Source of the DNA: an uncultured Fretibacterium sp. | GTDB taxonomy: Bacteria; Synergistota; Synergistia; Synergistales; Aminobacteriaceae | DNA: 8,966 bases | NCBI GenBank assembly: GCA_937892105.1 | Contig: CALAUZ010000370.1 | Location: forward strand, 1 to 8,966 | Direction of reading: 5' to 3' | In this document: positions 1 to 6,429 of the stretch, piece after piece | Layout of the letters: each line of letters opens with the position of its first letter | How positions within the stretch are numbered: the stretch's first letter is position 1 | Translations under genes and position numbers: made by a program | Notes under the pieces: model-generated | What the model was told of the DNA's origin: nothing | What the model saw: the letters and a program-made list of their open reading frames with translations, nothing else | The model's database searches: none

Positions 1-328
1 GAGAGGACATATCGGTAATGACGGTTTTGAAGTTGACGAAGAAGCCACCAAGAGCGGCAATGACGACTCTAGTATCAGCGACTGACCCTTCCCGTGCGGA
101 CTTGATAGCGACGGCGTAACCGTGTTTATCGACCTGCACGATATAGGGTACGACTTTATTTTGACTGGCGAGCCACATCATAGTCGCGCCGAAAGCGAGA
201 CAAAGCAGTAGCATGAAGACAGAGATTTGTCGCCAATGAGCCGCGTCTTTAACCGCCGAGCCGTAACGGTCTCCGTATTCCTTTTGAGCCGATAAATAAG
301 GGTTATCTTGAAAATTATTGTCAGGCAT
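1..328 (-). CDS. trbF: TrbF, VirB8-like inner-membrane T4SS component (partial, C-terminus missing)
   Basis: About 109 codons are visible; the rest lies before position 1. The N-terminus has the TrbF signature: NPYLSAQKEYGDRYG at residues 9-23, a single membrane segment at about 35-54, then PYIVQVDKHG at 61-70, the start of the periplasmic domain. The family is the VirB8 counterpart of the P-type system, a bitopic inner-membrane protein that helps assemble the channel. The ATG (326-328) directly follows the trbL stop TAA (329-331) with no gap. An AAGGAGGGG ribosome site lies inside the trbL 3' end about 10 nt upstream, so translation is probably coupled to trbL. The family assignment is firm, but integrity beyond the window cannot be judged. 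Confidence 0.9.
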   Translation of the reverse strand, partial: MPDNNFQDNPYLSAQKEYGDRYGSAVKDAAHWRQISVFMLLLCLAFGATMMWLASQNKVVPYIVQVDKHGYAVAIKSAREGSVADTRVVIAALGGFFVNFKTVITDMSS

Positions 329-1596
329 TTAAGCAGACCCCTCCTTACGGTTATTTTGTGAGAAAGTAGGAGCAGGCATCATTTCAGGGGTATCGTCGTG
401 AAAGAGTCGAGTAGCCCTGTCAGACTGCGCCCCGAAGAGAGTGCTTGCGGCAACGTAATGAAGCATGTTGCTAGATTTAGCGGCATTAACGAGATTATTG
501 ACGACAGGAATATGAGAAGCGACATGTTCAACCGCGCCGCCGAAACCGTCCTCCTTACCCGTGTCCCAAGTATCAGCCACGCCCCTGAAAGTAGCAGTTT
601 TGGCATTACGCAGACTTTCAACAACAGTTTTACCAGCACCGAGCAGACCGCCAGAACGCCCACCGCCCGGAGATTTCTCACCGATAGCTCCGTGAACAAT
701 GGAAGACGCAGAAGACGTGAATAACTCATGACCAAAAGATAAAGCCGCGCCACTGACGACAGATTGAGCCATAGAAGGAACAATGCTAGCGGCCATGAAG
801 ATACAAATAGTGCCGCCGAGAATCTGACCAGCCGCAGTGATGAGAGTGGTCATGTCAGTAGCCGCACTGAAAGTAGCTTCCCAGTCAATGAGCAAAGCAT
901 TAGCGAGAGCGTAAACAATCATAATCATGAGGAGCTTAACGCCGATGGAGACGGAATAACGGAGGTAACTCAAAGCAATATCACGAGTGTACTCGAAACC
1001 GCCAAAGCCAATGAGAATAGCCCCGCCGCAAATGACTAAGTGCATTTCAATGAGGGCAACGGCCATAGTGCCAGCGAGCATAGCGACGACGACGAGAATA
1101 ACAATACCGATAAGCATAATGCCGATGAAATCGCCCCATCCCGCGTCCCAACCTCTTTCGACCATAGTACCATAAAGCCGAATGCCCGCGACGAGCAAAT
1201 CATCAGGAGCGACCTCTTGACCAGCGATAGACCTTCCAGCCTCCATGAAGGAATTGACAATGAGCTTAGGGAGGAAAGTAGCTACGCCAGAACTGGACAT
1301 AATCCAGAAGAAAACACCGACATAGATAATCCACTTGGCGATATGAGCGGCAACCGAGCCGATGTTACTTTCGCCGCTGAGAATCATTTTGCCGAGACCC
1401 AGAGCAAGGGACAAAGTAGCCAGAGCAACGAATAGAGACTGAGCGTAACCAAGTAATTTATCTCCAATGCCGGACGTGAAATTCTCGACAAATTCGAGAG
1501 TGGCATTAGTGCCTGGACTAGCGGCATAAGCAAAAGAAGTGAAGACAACAACTAACGCCAAAGAGAAAAGAGCAACGAGAAATTTTTGTGTCTCAT
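329..1596 (-). CDS. trbL: TrbL, VirB6-like polytopic membrane protein, with an apparent 1-nt frameshift in the signal peptide
   Basis: TrbL is the polytopic inner-membrane channel subunit of P-type T4SS. The uninterrupted frame gives several hydrophobic segments. Counting from the TTG at 1561 they lie near residues 38-61, 75-92, 145-175, 177-189, 205-224 and 240-262. A GFGG...YTRDIALSYLRYSVSIGVKL block and a hydrophilic, glycine-rich cytoplasmic tail are also typical of TrbL. The only canonical start in this frame is TTG at 1561. It falls inside the signal-peptide core and has no ribosome site. The good start is ATG at 1594-1596, with GAGG 9 nt upstream and 14 nt after the previous stop, but it is in the -1-related frame and stops after 14 codons. 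One extra A in the A5 run (forward T5, 1583-1587), or a -1 slip, joins the two parts into a standard signal peptide ending FTSFAYA, for a protein of about 422 aa. The coordinates given assume that join. Confidence 0.85.
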
Positions 1597-1610
1597 AATC
1601 TCGGCCCTCA
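1594..1610 (-). promoter_or_regulatory. Ribosome binding site and ATG that decide the trbL start
   Basis: On the coding strand the double stop TAATGA of the upstream gene runs into GAGG, then a 9-nt spacer, then ATG (1596-1594). This is the only well-formed translation start near trbL. It is out of frame with the long trbL frame by one base, which is the reason for calling a frame offset and not the downstream TTG start. Confidence 0.65.
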
Positions 1611-1634
1611 TTATTTGAATCCCGGAGTAAAAGT
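1610..1634 (-). repeat. Conserved 3' end of trbJ-like copy, unit 1 (partner at 2352-2376)
   Basis: On the coding strand this segment reads ACTTTTACTCCGGG then ATTCAAATAAT. It is nearly identical to the segment at 2352-2376 downstream of the frame-shifted trbJ. It encodes the closing TFTPGFK and the stop. The match at DNA level points to a tandem gene duplication. Confidence 0.7.
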
Positions 1635-2336
1635 CTGACCGGGGATTTGCAAATTTTTCAAAGACTTGTAAGCCTCAAGAATGCTTTGCTCTTTTTGTTC
1701 CTGAGTGTCAATGTTATCACGTTCAACCTCAAGAAAAGTAGTCAGGAAGCCCTGAAGAGTCTGCTCGTTACGTGCAATCATGGAGCTAGTGTGATCCAAT
1801 AATGCGCCGAGAGCCTGTAAAGCCTGAACTTGTCCCTCCGAGTTAGAGAGAGCGGAGAGTAATTTTTCGCGTGTCTTTTCGTCATTCTTGAAGTCCTTAG
1901 CAGTGATGTTAAGAGTCTTCAGGTAAGCCTCGAAAGTTTGTTTAAGCTGTTTGTCGCGTTTTTTGTTGCGTTCCTTGAGGTCATCAATGTTGAGACCTTC
2001 CTGCCAATCTGGATGACGTGATTTGAGCATATTCTCGATGTCGTCGGTGAAATGAGTAATGCTATCGACCTGCTGAAGAATGGCTCTGACTTGCGAGAAA
2101 TTTTCAGCGAGAAGTTCTTTCATGCCGTTAATCTGATGAATGACAGACTGGGGTAGCTGTGCGAGCATTTTGAGCTGATTGAGCTTCATCTCAATAGTGT
2201 TGAGGCATTCAGCGACGGCCTTAATCTTGACGGAGATTTGAGTGTATTCTTGAGCAATGAAGGACTCCGAGCAAGAGGCACAACATATAATCAGAACGAA
2301 AGCGAGCAGAATGTGTGTAAGATTTCTGTATCTCAT
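1611..2336 (-). CDS. Second TrbJ-like secreted protein in the trbK position
   Basis: This 241-aa protein has a basic N-terminus and a hydrophobic segment (residues about 8-19), followed by CCASC at 18-22. The remainder is long amphipathic helices rich in Q, K, E and L, as in TrbJ/VirB5-type proteins. Its second half aligns by eye with the upstream TrbJ: FEAYLKTLNITAKDF against QEGYMKVLHMNAQNF, and LQALGALLDHTSSMIARNEQ against IQIIGAIVNHASFLLDRNNQ. It ends TFTPGFK, matching SFTPAFK in the restored upstream copy. The ATG follows AAGGAGGA at a 7-nt spacing. In Ti-type clusters this slot holds trbK, a small entry-exclusion lipoprotein. The Cys residues here do not fit a standard lipobox (position -3 is Cys), so lipidation is only a possibility. 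I read it as a diverged trbJ duplicate. Whether it is a minor pilus component or has taken over a TrbK-like role is open. Confidence 0.75.
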   Translation of the reverse strand: MRYRNLTHILLAFVLIICCASCSESFIAQEYTQISVKIKAVAECLNTIEMKLNQLKMLAQLPQSVIHQINGMKELLAENFSQVRAILQQVDSITHFTDDIENMLKSRHPDWQEGLNIDDLKERNKKRDKQLKQTFEAYLKTLNITAKDFKNDEKTREKLLSALSNSEGQVQALQALGALLDHTSSMIARNEQTLQGFLTTFLEVERDNIDTQEQKEQSILEAYKSLKNLQIPGQTFTPGFK

Positions 2337-2351
2337 GCTTTTTCCTCCTTA

Positions 2352-2376
2352 ATTATTTGAAAGCCGGAGTAAAAGA
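2352..2376 (-). repeat. Conserved 3' end of trbJ copy, unit 2 (partner at 1610-1634)
   Basis: The coding strand reads TCTTTTACTCCGGC then TTTCAAATAAT, encoding SFTPAFK and a stop. It lies beyond the premature stop of trbJ as read. The preserved motif is the main evidence that trbJ originally extended to 2353. Confidence 0.7.
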
Positions 2377-3106
2377 TTTGCCAGAACGCTGAGTTTGAGC
2401 GGCACTTTTACCCATTTCGGAGATATTTTTCTGAACGAGTTTTTTTGCGCTGTTTTTCAGCCTGTTGGCGAGTGATGTAGCTTTCCATGAAGCCGCTTAA
2501 CTCTTGATTATTCCTGTCAAGAAGGAAGGAAGCATGATTGACGATAGCTCCAATAATCTGAATGGCTTTAGTCTGTCCAGATTCAGAGTCAGTTTCGTTG
2601 AGAGTATCAATCATCCTGTTTCTGATTAGTTGCTCTTTGTCGAAATTCTGAGCATTCATGTGAAGGACTTTCATGTAGCCTTCCTGAACGTTTCGCCAAT
2701 CATTATGAATACGTTTAGTTTCTTTGACAGCGGAAGTAATGCATTGGTACTCATCAGGGAAATGCTGATTAAAAGCCGAGCCAAAATTGGAGATGTCAGC
2801 AGTGAGGCTCTTAGCGTTCTGTAAAACGGATTGAGCCTCAGTAAAGACCTGCATAATCTGACCGTTGCCCAACTGCAAAAGACGAGATTTGAGAGAGTTG
2901 AGCATGGCGATGTGATTTTTGAGCATATCGAGCTGTTCAGTAACTTCTTGGACATCAGCGGCGAGTTTGTCAAGCTGAGTACTTTCCATAACAGGAATGC
3001 CCTCAACCCATAACCACCAAGCATGAGCTGGAAGAGCTGTAAACAAGAAAACAACCCCTGCCAGCAGAAAGAATTTGAGATGTGTGCTGTGTTTGTTCAT
3101 AAACAT
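2353..3106 (-). CDS. trbJ: TrbJ, VirB5-like periplasmic T4SS protein, 3' end displaced by a 1-nt frameshift
   Basis: The start is ATG at 3106 or ATG at 3100, both shortly after a GGAGG (4 and 10 nt away). The extension to 3250 runs into the trbE coding end and is not used. The N-terminus is a clear Sec signal peptide ending ALPAHA, followed by WWLWVEGIPV, which recalls the AxxIPVxD start of mature TrbJ. The rest is coiled-coil-like helix. The frame as read stops at TAA 2408-2410 (232 aa, ending RSEKYLRNG). Removing one A from the A7 run (forward T7, 2440-2446) continues the protein as KKLVQKNISEMGK and ends at SFTPAFK, stop TAA 2353-2355. That gives about 250 aa, the same C-terminal motif as the neighbouring paralogue, and a 16-nt gap to the next ATG. 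Family and restored end are well supported; the cause of the offset is not known. Confidence 0.82.
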
Positions 3107-3116
3107 TATGCCTCCA

Positions 3117-5600
3117 TTAATCAGAGAAAATATGAGACTGAAAGGACAGATCGACTTTGTGCCAAGCGTCAGCCCAGTCAGGTAAATCACGTTCAGAGAG
3201 CCATTGAATAGGCCACTCCCTGCCGTAACGTTCTTTAAGTTCGCGAACACGAGCTAAATCATCAGCCCCGCTTGCGCCGACGAAAGACAGAGCGACCGGG
3301 CCTAAGCCGAGACTGAATAATCTGCGTCCTTTAGGAGAAATGATGTAGTATTCGCGTTTACGAGTCATGCGAGAGATGAGATTAACCTGACGTTCATTGA
3401 GCTGTAAGTAATCGCGGTAGAACTCGCCGATTTTACTGCCTTTAGCGTCAGGATTAGCGAGAAGAATCTTAGTGGGACAACTCTCGAAAACTGCATCCCT
3501 GATAGTGCTATTAACTACGTCAGCGATGGACTGAGTAGCGAGTACGACGGCACAGTTTAGTTTTCTGAAAGTTTTAAGCCATCTCCTAATTTTCTCAGAG
3601 AATAATTTATCGCGCATAGCCGTCCAAGCCTCATCGACAACGAGAAGCGATGGCGCATCTTTTAATCTCCGCTGAATCTGGAAGAATAAGTAAGTAAGAA
3701 CAGCTGGAGCAATTTTTTCGCGTTCAAGGAGAGACGCAATTTCAAAGACGTTGAAGGAAGCATAATTGATGTCGTCATGGTCTCCGTCTAGTAAGTATCC
3801 CCCGCTCTGGTTGAGACTGTAGAAACCTAAAGCGGCCTTCATGTCCTCGTCCTGAACGGAAGTAATGTACTCAGTGAGAGTGCGTTCAGCAGCACAAGTA
3901 GTACTAGCGGCAAGATTCTTGAGAGCGTCATTAAGCAAAATGCGCCTAGCGGGAGTAACGATACCGGGAGCGACCATTTCAATCAGCATTTCGAGCCATT
4001 CAGCAGCCCAGCTCATGACTTCCGGGTCGTCAATCTGAGCGAGAGGGCAAAGGTTGATATTATTAGCGGACTGGCCTAAATCGTAGAAGACAGAATCATC
4101 GAGAGCCTGACACAAGGGATAAATGGATTTGCCGTTGTCGAAGAAGAATATTTGTCCGTTGTCGTACCGCTGGAACTGAGCGGCAATAGTAGCAAGGAGT
4201 GTAGATTTACCCGCGCCCGTCGGCCCTAAAATAAGGGAATGCCCCACGTCTCCGCTGTGAAGATTGAGAGAAAACGGTGTACTTCCGGCAGTAGCGGCCT
4301 GAATGAGAGCTGGAGAGTTAGGAGGGTAAAAAGGACACGGGCAGAACTTATCGCCGATCCAGTCATTAGAGAGCGGCACAATGTCAGCGTAATTGTAGCT
4401 GGTAATGAGAGGCTTGCGGACATTCTCCTTTCCATGACCGGGAAGCGACCCCAAGAAAGCCTCAAAGTTATTGATAGATTCTAAACTAGCATTACAGCCC
4501 GCACGTTCAAAGACTTTGACGACTTCATGAGCGATATTCTCAAGGAACTCCGGATTAGAATAACGAAGGACGACAGTAGAAGTGTGATTGCCGAAAGCGA
4601 CCTCTCCCGAATGAGCGTCTTGCAAAGCATTGTCCAAGTCCTCAACCATAGCGACTGCGTCTTGATTGACTCTGTTAGTCTGAACGCCAGTAATTTGGGA
4701 GAAGAGACTGCGAATTTTCTGCGCCCACTGTCTGCGTTTAGTTTCAATCTGGCCTAAAGCCTCTCGCATGTCGGTGAGAATGAAACGATTCGACCACCTG
4801 AAAGAGATGGGTAAAGCCTGTAAATCGGAGAGGATAGACGGGAACGTCCCTGCCGGATAATTGACGAGGGAGACGCATTGCACATACTCGTGATTGTACA
4901 TGAGGTGATTAGCGTTGAAGCAGTCCTGAGCGAGTAGGCAGTCAAGATAGTAAGGGAAAGCGGGAAGCCTGACGGAATGCCATTGGCCATTAACACAGGC
5001 ATTAACGACTTTAAGAAGTTCCGAAGTCCCCGAATAAGGATCGGGAACGTTATCTGGGTGAAAGGTCATGCGCTGAACTTTCATAATGAGGCTGAGAGAA
5101 TCTTTTAGACCGCGTAGAACCTCCTCGAAACGTTCAAGCTGTTTATCGACAATAGAGTCCTCATTCTCTCTGTCAGCTCCGAAGAGGAAAGTTTTAATGC
5201 GCTGTAGTAGAGGACTTTTCTCGAAAGCTGGAGGAACGTAAGTAACGAAAATAGCCTGAATAGATTCGTAGTGTCCAGCTTCCTGCTGAAACTGAGCGAA
5301 CCGCTCCATGTCGATGAGCTTAGTAGTAGTTTCGTGAAAATGGCCGTCTGGGTAGTTATGAGCCTCACGCCTGAAGAACTCAAAATGAACGCACCATCGC
5401 ATATCGAGCTGATGAATAGCGCGAGCCATCATTTCGCTTAAATGCTCCAACTCCTGAACGGTAGAACTTTCGAGGTCCGGGCCAGTGAGCCAGAACCCCG
5501 CAAGGAAGCCGCCGTTTTTGAGACCGAGAACTTCAGGGGCGACCATATGGGAGAAGTTGAGAAGTTCGGCGAATCCGTCTCCTTCCGAATGATTAAGCAA
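3117..5600 (-). CDS. trbE: TrbE, VirB4-family ATPase of the conjugation machine
   Basis: The protein has 827 aa from the chosen start, close to the usual TrbE length. The N-terminal region FAELLNFSHMVAPEVLGLKNGGFLAGF is the typical TrbE opening. Walker A GPTGAGKST is at residues about 459-467 and Walker B LLVVDEAW near 652-658 (Asp-Glu about 656-657). The later motif VVLATQSIADVVNS and the stretch KILLANPDA are also typical of the VirB4 C-terminal ATPase domain. VirB4 proteins power pilus assembly and substrate transfer at the inner membrane and act with VirB3/TrbD. The start is TTG at 5598-5600 because an exact AAAGGAGG (5608-5615) sits 7 nt upstream. The longer reading to ATG 5684 adds 28 Cys/Pro-rich residues over a strong hairpin. 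The stop TAA lies 10 nt before the trbJ ATG. The reading frame is intact throughout. Confidence 0.95.
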   Translation of the reverse strand: MLNHSEGDGFAELLNFSHMVAPEVLGLKNGGFLAGFWLTGPDLESSTVQELEHLSEMMARAIHQLDMRWCVHFEFFRREAHNYPDGHFHETTTKLIDMERFAQFQQEAGHYESIQAIFVTYVPPAFEKSPLLQRIKTFLFGADRENEDSIVDKQLERFEEVLRGLKDSLSLIMKVQRMTFHPDNVPDPYSGTSELLKVVNACVNGQWHSVRLPAFPYYLDCLLAQDCFNANHLMYNHEYVQCVSLVNYPAGTFPSILSDLQALPISFRWSNRFILTDMREALGQIETKRRQWAQKIRSLFSQITGVQTNRVNQDAVAMVEDLDNALQDAHSGEVAFGNHTSTVVLRYSNPEFLENIAHEVVKVFERAGCNASLESINNFEAFLGSLPGHGKENVRKPLITSYNYADIVPLSNDWIGDKFCPCPFYPPNSPALIQAATAGSTPFSLNLHSGDVGHSLILGPTGAGKSTLLATIAAQFQRYDNGQIFFFDNGKSIYPLCQALDDSVFYDLGQSANNINLCPLAQIDDPEVMSWAAEWLEMLIEMVAPGIVTPARRILLNDALKNLAASTTCAAERTLTEYITSVQDEDMKAALGFYSLNQSGGYLLDGDHDDINYASFNVFEIASLLEREKIAPAVLTYLFFQIQRRLKDAPSLLVVDEAWTAMRDKLFSEKIRRWLKTFRKLNCAVVLATQSIADVVNSTIRDAVFESCPTKILLANPDAKGSKIGEFYRDYLQLNERQVNLISRMTRKREYYIISPKGRRLFSLGLGPVALSFVGASGADDLARVRELKERYGREWPIQWLSERDLPDWADAWHKVDLSFQSHIFSD

Positions 5601-5615
5601 AGGACAGCCTCCTTT
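5598..5615 (-). promoter_or_regulatory. Strong ribosome site selecting a TTG start for trbE
   Basis: AAAGGAGG (5615-5608 on the coding strand) is followed by a 7-nt spacer and TTG (5600-5598), then CTT AAT CAT. This is the best ribosome site near the trbE N-terminus. It places the start immediately before the conserved TrbE opening. Confidence 0.75.
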
Positions 5616-5628
5616 CGAGACAGGAAGA

Positions 5629-5656
5629 GGTGCAGGGAGAAGGAAGCCCCCGCACC
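5629..5656 (-). other. Stable RNA hairpin in the trbD-trbE gap
   Basis: The mRNA strand GGUGCGGGGG / CUUCCUUC / UCCCUGCACC pairs over 10 bp (two of them G-U) around an 8-nt loop. It lies between the trbD stop (5685-5687) and the trbE ribosome site (5608-5615). There is no U-run after it, so it does not look like an intrinsic terminator. An mRNA processing or stability element, or a device that sets the TrbD:TrbE ratio, is possible; that is inference. Confidence 0.6.
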
Positions 5657-5684
5657 GATATGGTAGAAAACATGTCAGACACAT

Positions 5685-6011
5685 TCATGAGTAGGATTTA
5701 TCCTGTCGAGACACGAGGGAAGACCCTACGTAAGCGTCCTGATACTTGACGGCTCTGGTGAAGATTTGGCTGAAGAGCGGGTCATATTTAGCGAGGACGG
5801 TTAAGACTTGAATGCCAAAGAAAAAGAAAGCGATACCGATGACGACATTGATGTAGTTAGCCGACCCCAAACCGCCCGGAAAGATGAGAGCCATGCAGAA
5901 GAGCATGAGAAGCAGGAAGAGAACGCGATCACATCCGCAAATGAGCTGAGGACGAGTGAAGCTCTTGCGAACAGGAATGACTCTGATTTCCTAGTTGTTG
6001 TAGATAATCAT
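5685..6011 (-). CDS. trbD: TrbD, VirB3-like inner-membrane protein; in-frame TAG near the N-terminus or non-canonical start
   Basis: The family region reads IPVRKSFTRPQLICGCDR, a hydrophobic hairpin (RVLFLLLMLFCMALIF and VIGIAFFFFGIQVLTVLA), then KYDPLFSQIFTRAVKYQDAY. This matches the TrbD pattern IPIxRSxxRPxLxxGxxR ... ADPxxxxVYxRxxRYxxYY. TrbD is a small inner-membrane protein that works with TrbE. The obvious start is ATG at 6011, overlapping the trbC stop as ATGA, but this frame meets TAG at 5991-5993 after six codons (MIIYNN). After the TAG there is no ATG, GTG or TTG until codon ATG 5906, which is inside the first membrane segment and would lose the conserved part. An ATT at 5976-5978 lies 10 nt after an AGGA and is the only plausible rescue start; it would give 97 codons. 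The gene is therefore either interrupted by a nonsense codon or begins at a rare codon. Confidence 0.75.
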
Positions 6012-6352
6012 GGAATGAGGCAACCTTCCGTAGTGATGAAGTTGCTAGCGATGGTGGAGAGTGCGCCCATCATAGAGCCGACGAGGACAATCATCATGAC
6101 CATTTTGCCGAAGTTACCCAAGTCTCCGCCGAAGATGAGCATACCGCCCGCGAAGAAAATGCCAATCATGGAGACGAGAAGAGCAGTTCTGCCGGAGAAA
6201 GCATTAACGAGACGCTCCAGAGCGGTGTTCCACGGTAAATCGTTATTGCTTGCGAAAGCAGTCATAGGAGAGGCAAGCAGAGCGACAAGGACGATGACAG
6301 CAAGGATAGCAGTCCTGCGCTCAAAGAGCCAAAAAGAAAAGCGATTGTACAT
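6008..6352 (-). CDS. trbC: TrbC, conjugative prepilin (VirB2-like), probably cyclised
   Basis: The protein has 114 aa. The ATG at 6350-6352 follows AAAGGAG with an 8-nt spacer; the in-frame TTG at 6370 is part of that ribosome site and is rejected. The signal peptide (residues 1-34) ends MTAFA, leaving Ser35 as the predicted first mature residue. The mature part carries LPW (39-41), SMIGIFFAGGMLIFGGDLG (61-79) and a second hydrophobic segment (84-102), a close match in pattern to RP4 TrbC. In RP4 the mature pilin runs from Ser37 to Gly114 and is circularised by TraF after loss of a C-terminal tetrapeptide. Here Gly110 is followed by exactly four residues, CLIP, so the predicted mature unit is Ser35-Gly110 (76 residues). 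The role is pilus subunit. The stop TGA overlaps the trbD ATG. Confidence 0.93.
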   Translation of the reverse strand: MYNRFSFWLFERRTAILAVIVLVALLASPMTAFASNNDLPWNTALERLVNAFSGRTALLVSMIGIFFAGGMLIFGGDLGNFGKMVMMIVLVGSMMGALSTIASNFITTEGCLIP

Positions 6353-6429
6353 AATGTAAACTCCTTTCAAAATTAGAAAAATGTTTGTTGAAAGACATTC
6401 ATAACCCGCCTAGTGGAGTGGTGTATGGA

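Noticed and set aside
398..1435. Three consecutive plus-strand open frames of 91-131 codons opposite trbL
   Set aside because: They mirror the trbL codons, are low in hydrophobic residues because they are the complement of a membrane protein, have no ribosome sites and match no family I recognise.
3107..3250. Upstream extension of trbJ to 3250
   Set aside because: It lies inside the 3' end of trbE in another frame, and a proper signal peptide begins at 3106/3100 after GGAGG.
5629..5656. Hairpin as an intrinsic terminator
   Set aside because: There is no U-run after the stem, and trbE continues immediately in the same operon.
5601..5684. N-terminal extension of TrbE to ATG 5684
   Set aside because: It adds a Cys/Pro-rich segment over a hairpin with no similarity to TrbE, and a far better ribosome site precedes TTG 5600.
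5808..6359. Plus-strand open frame of 183 codons opposite trbC/trbD
   Set aside because: It is antisense to well-identified genes, its composition follows from the opposite strand, and it has no ribosome site.
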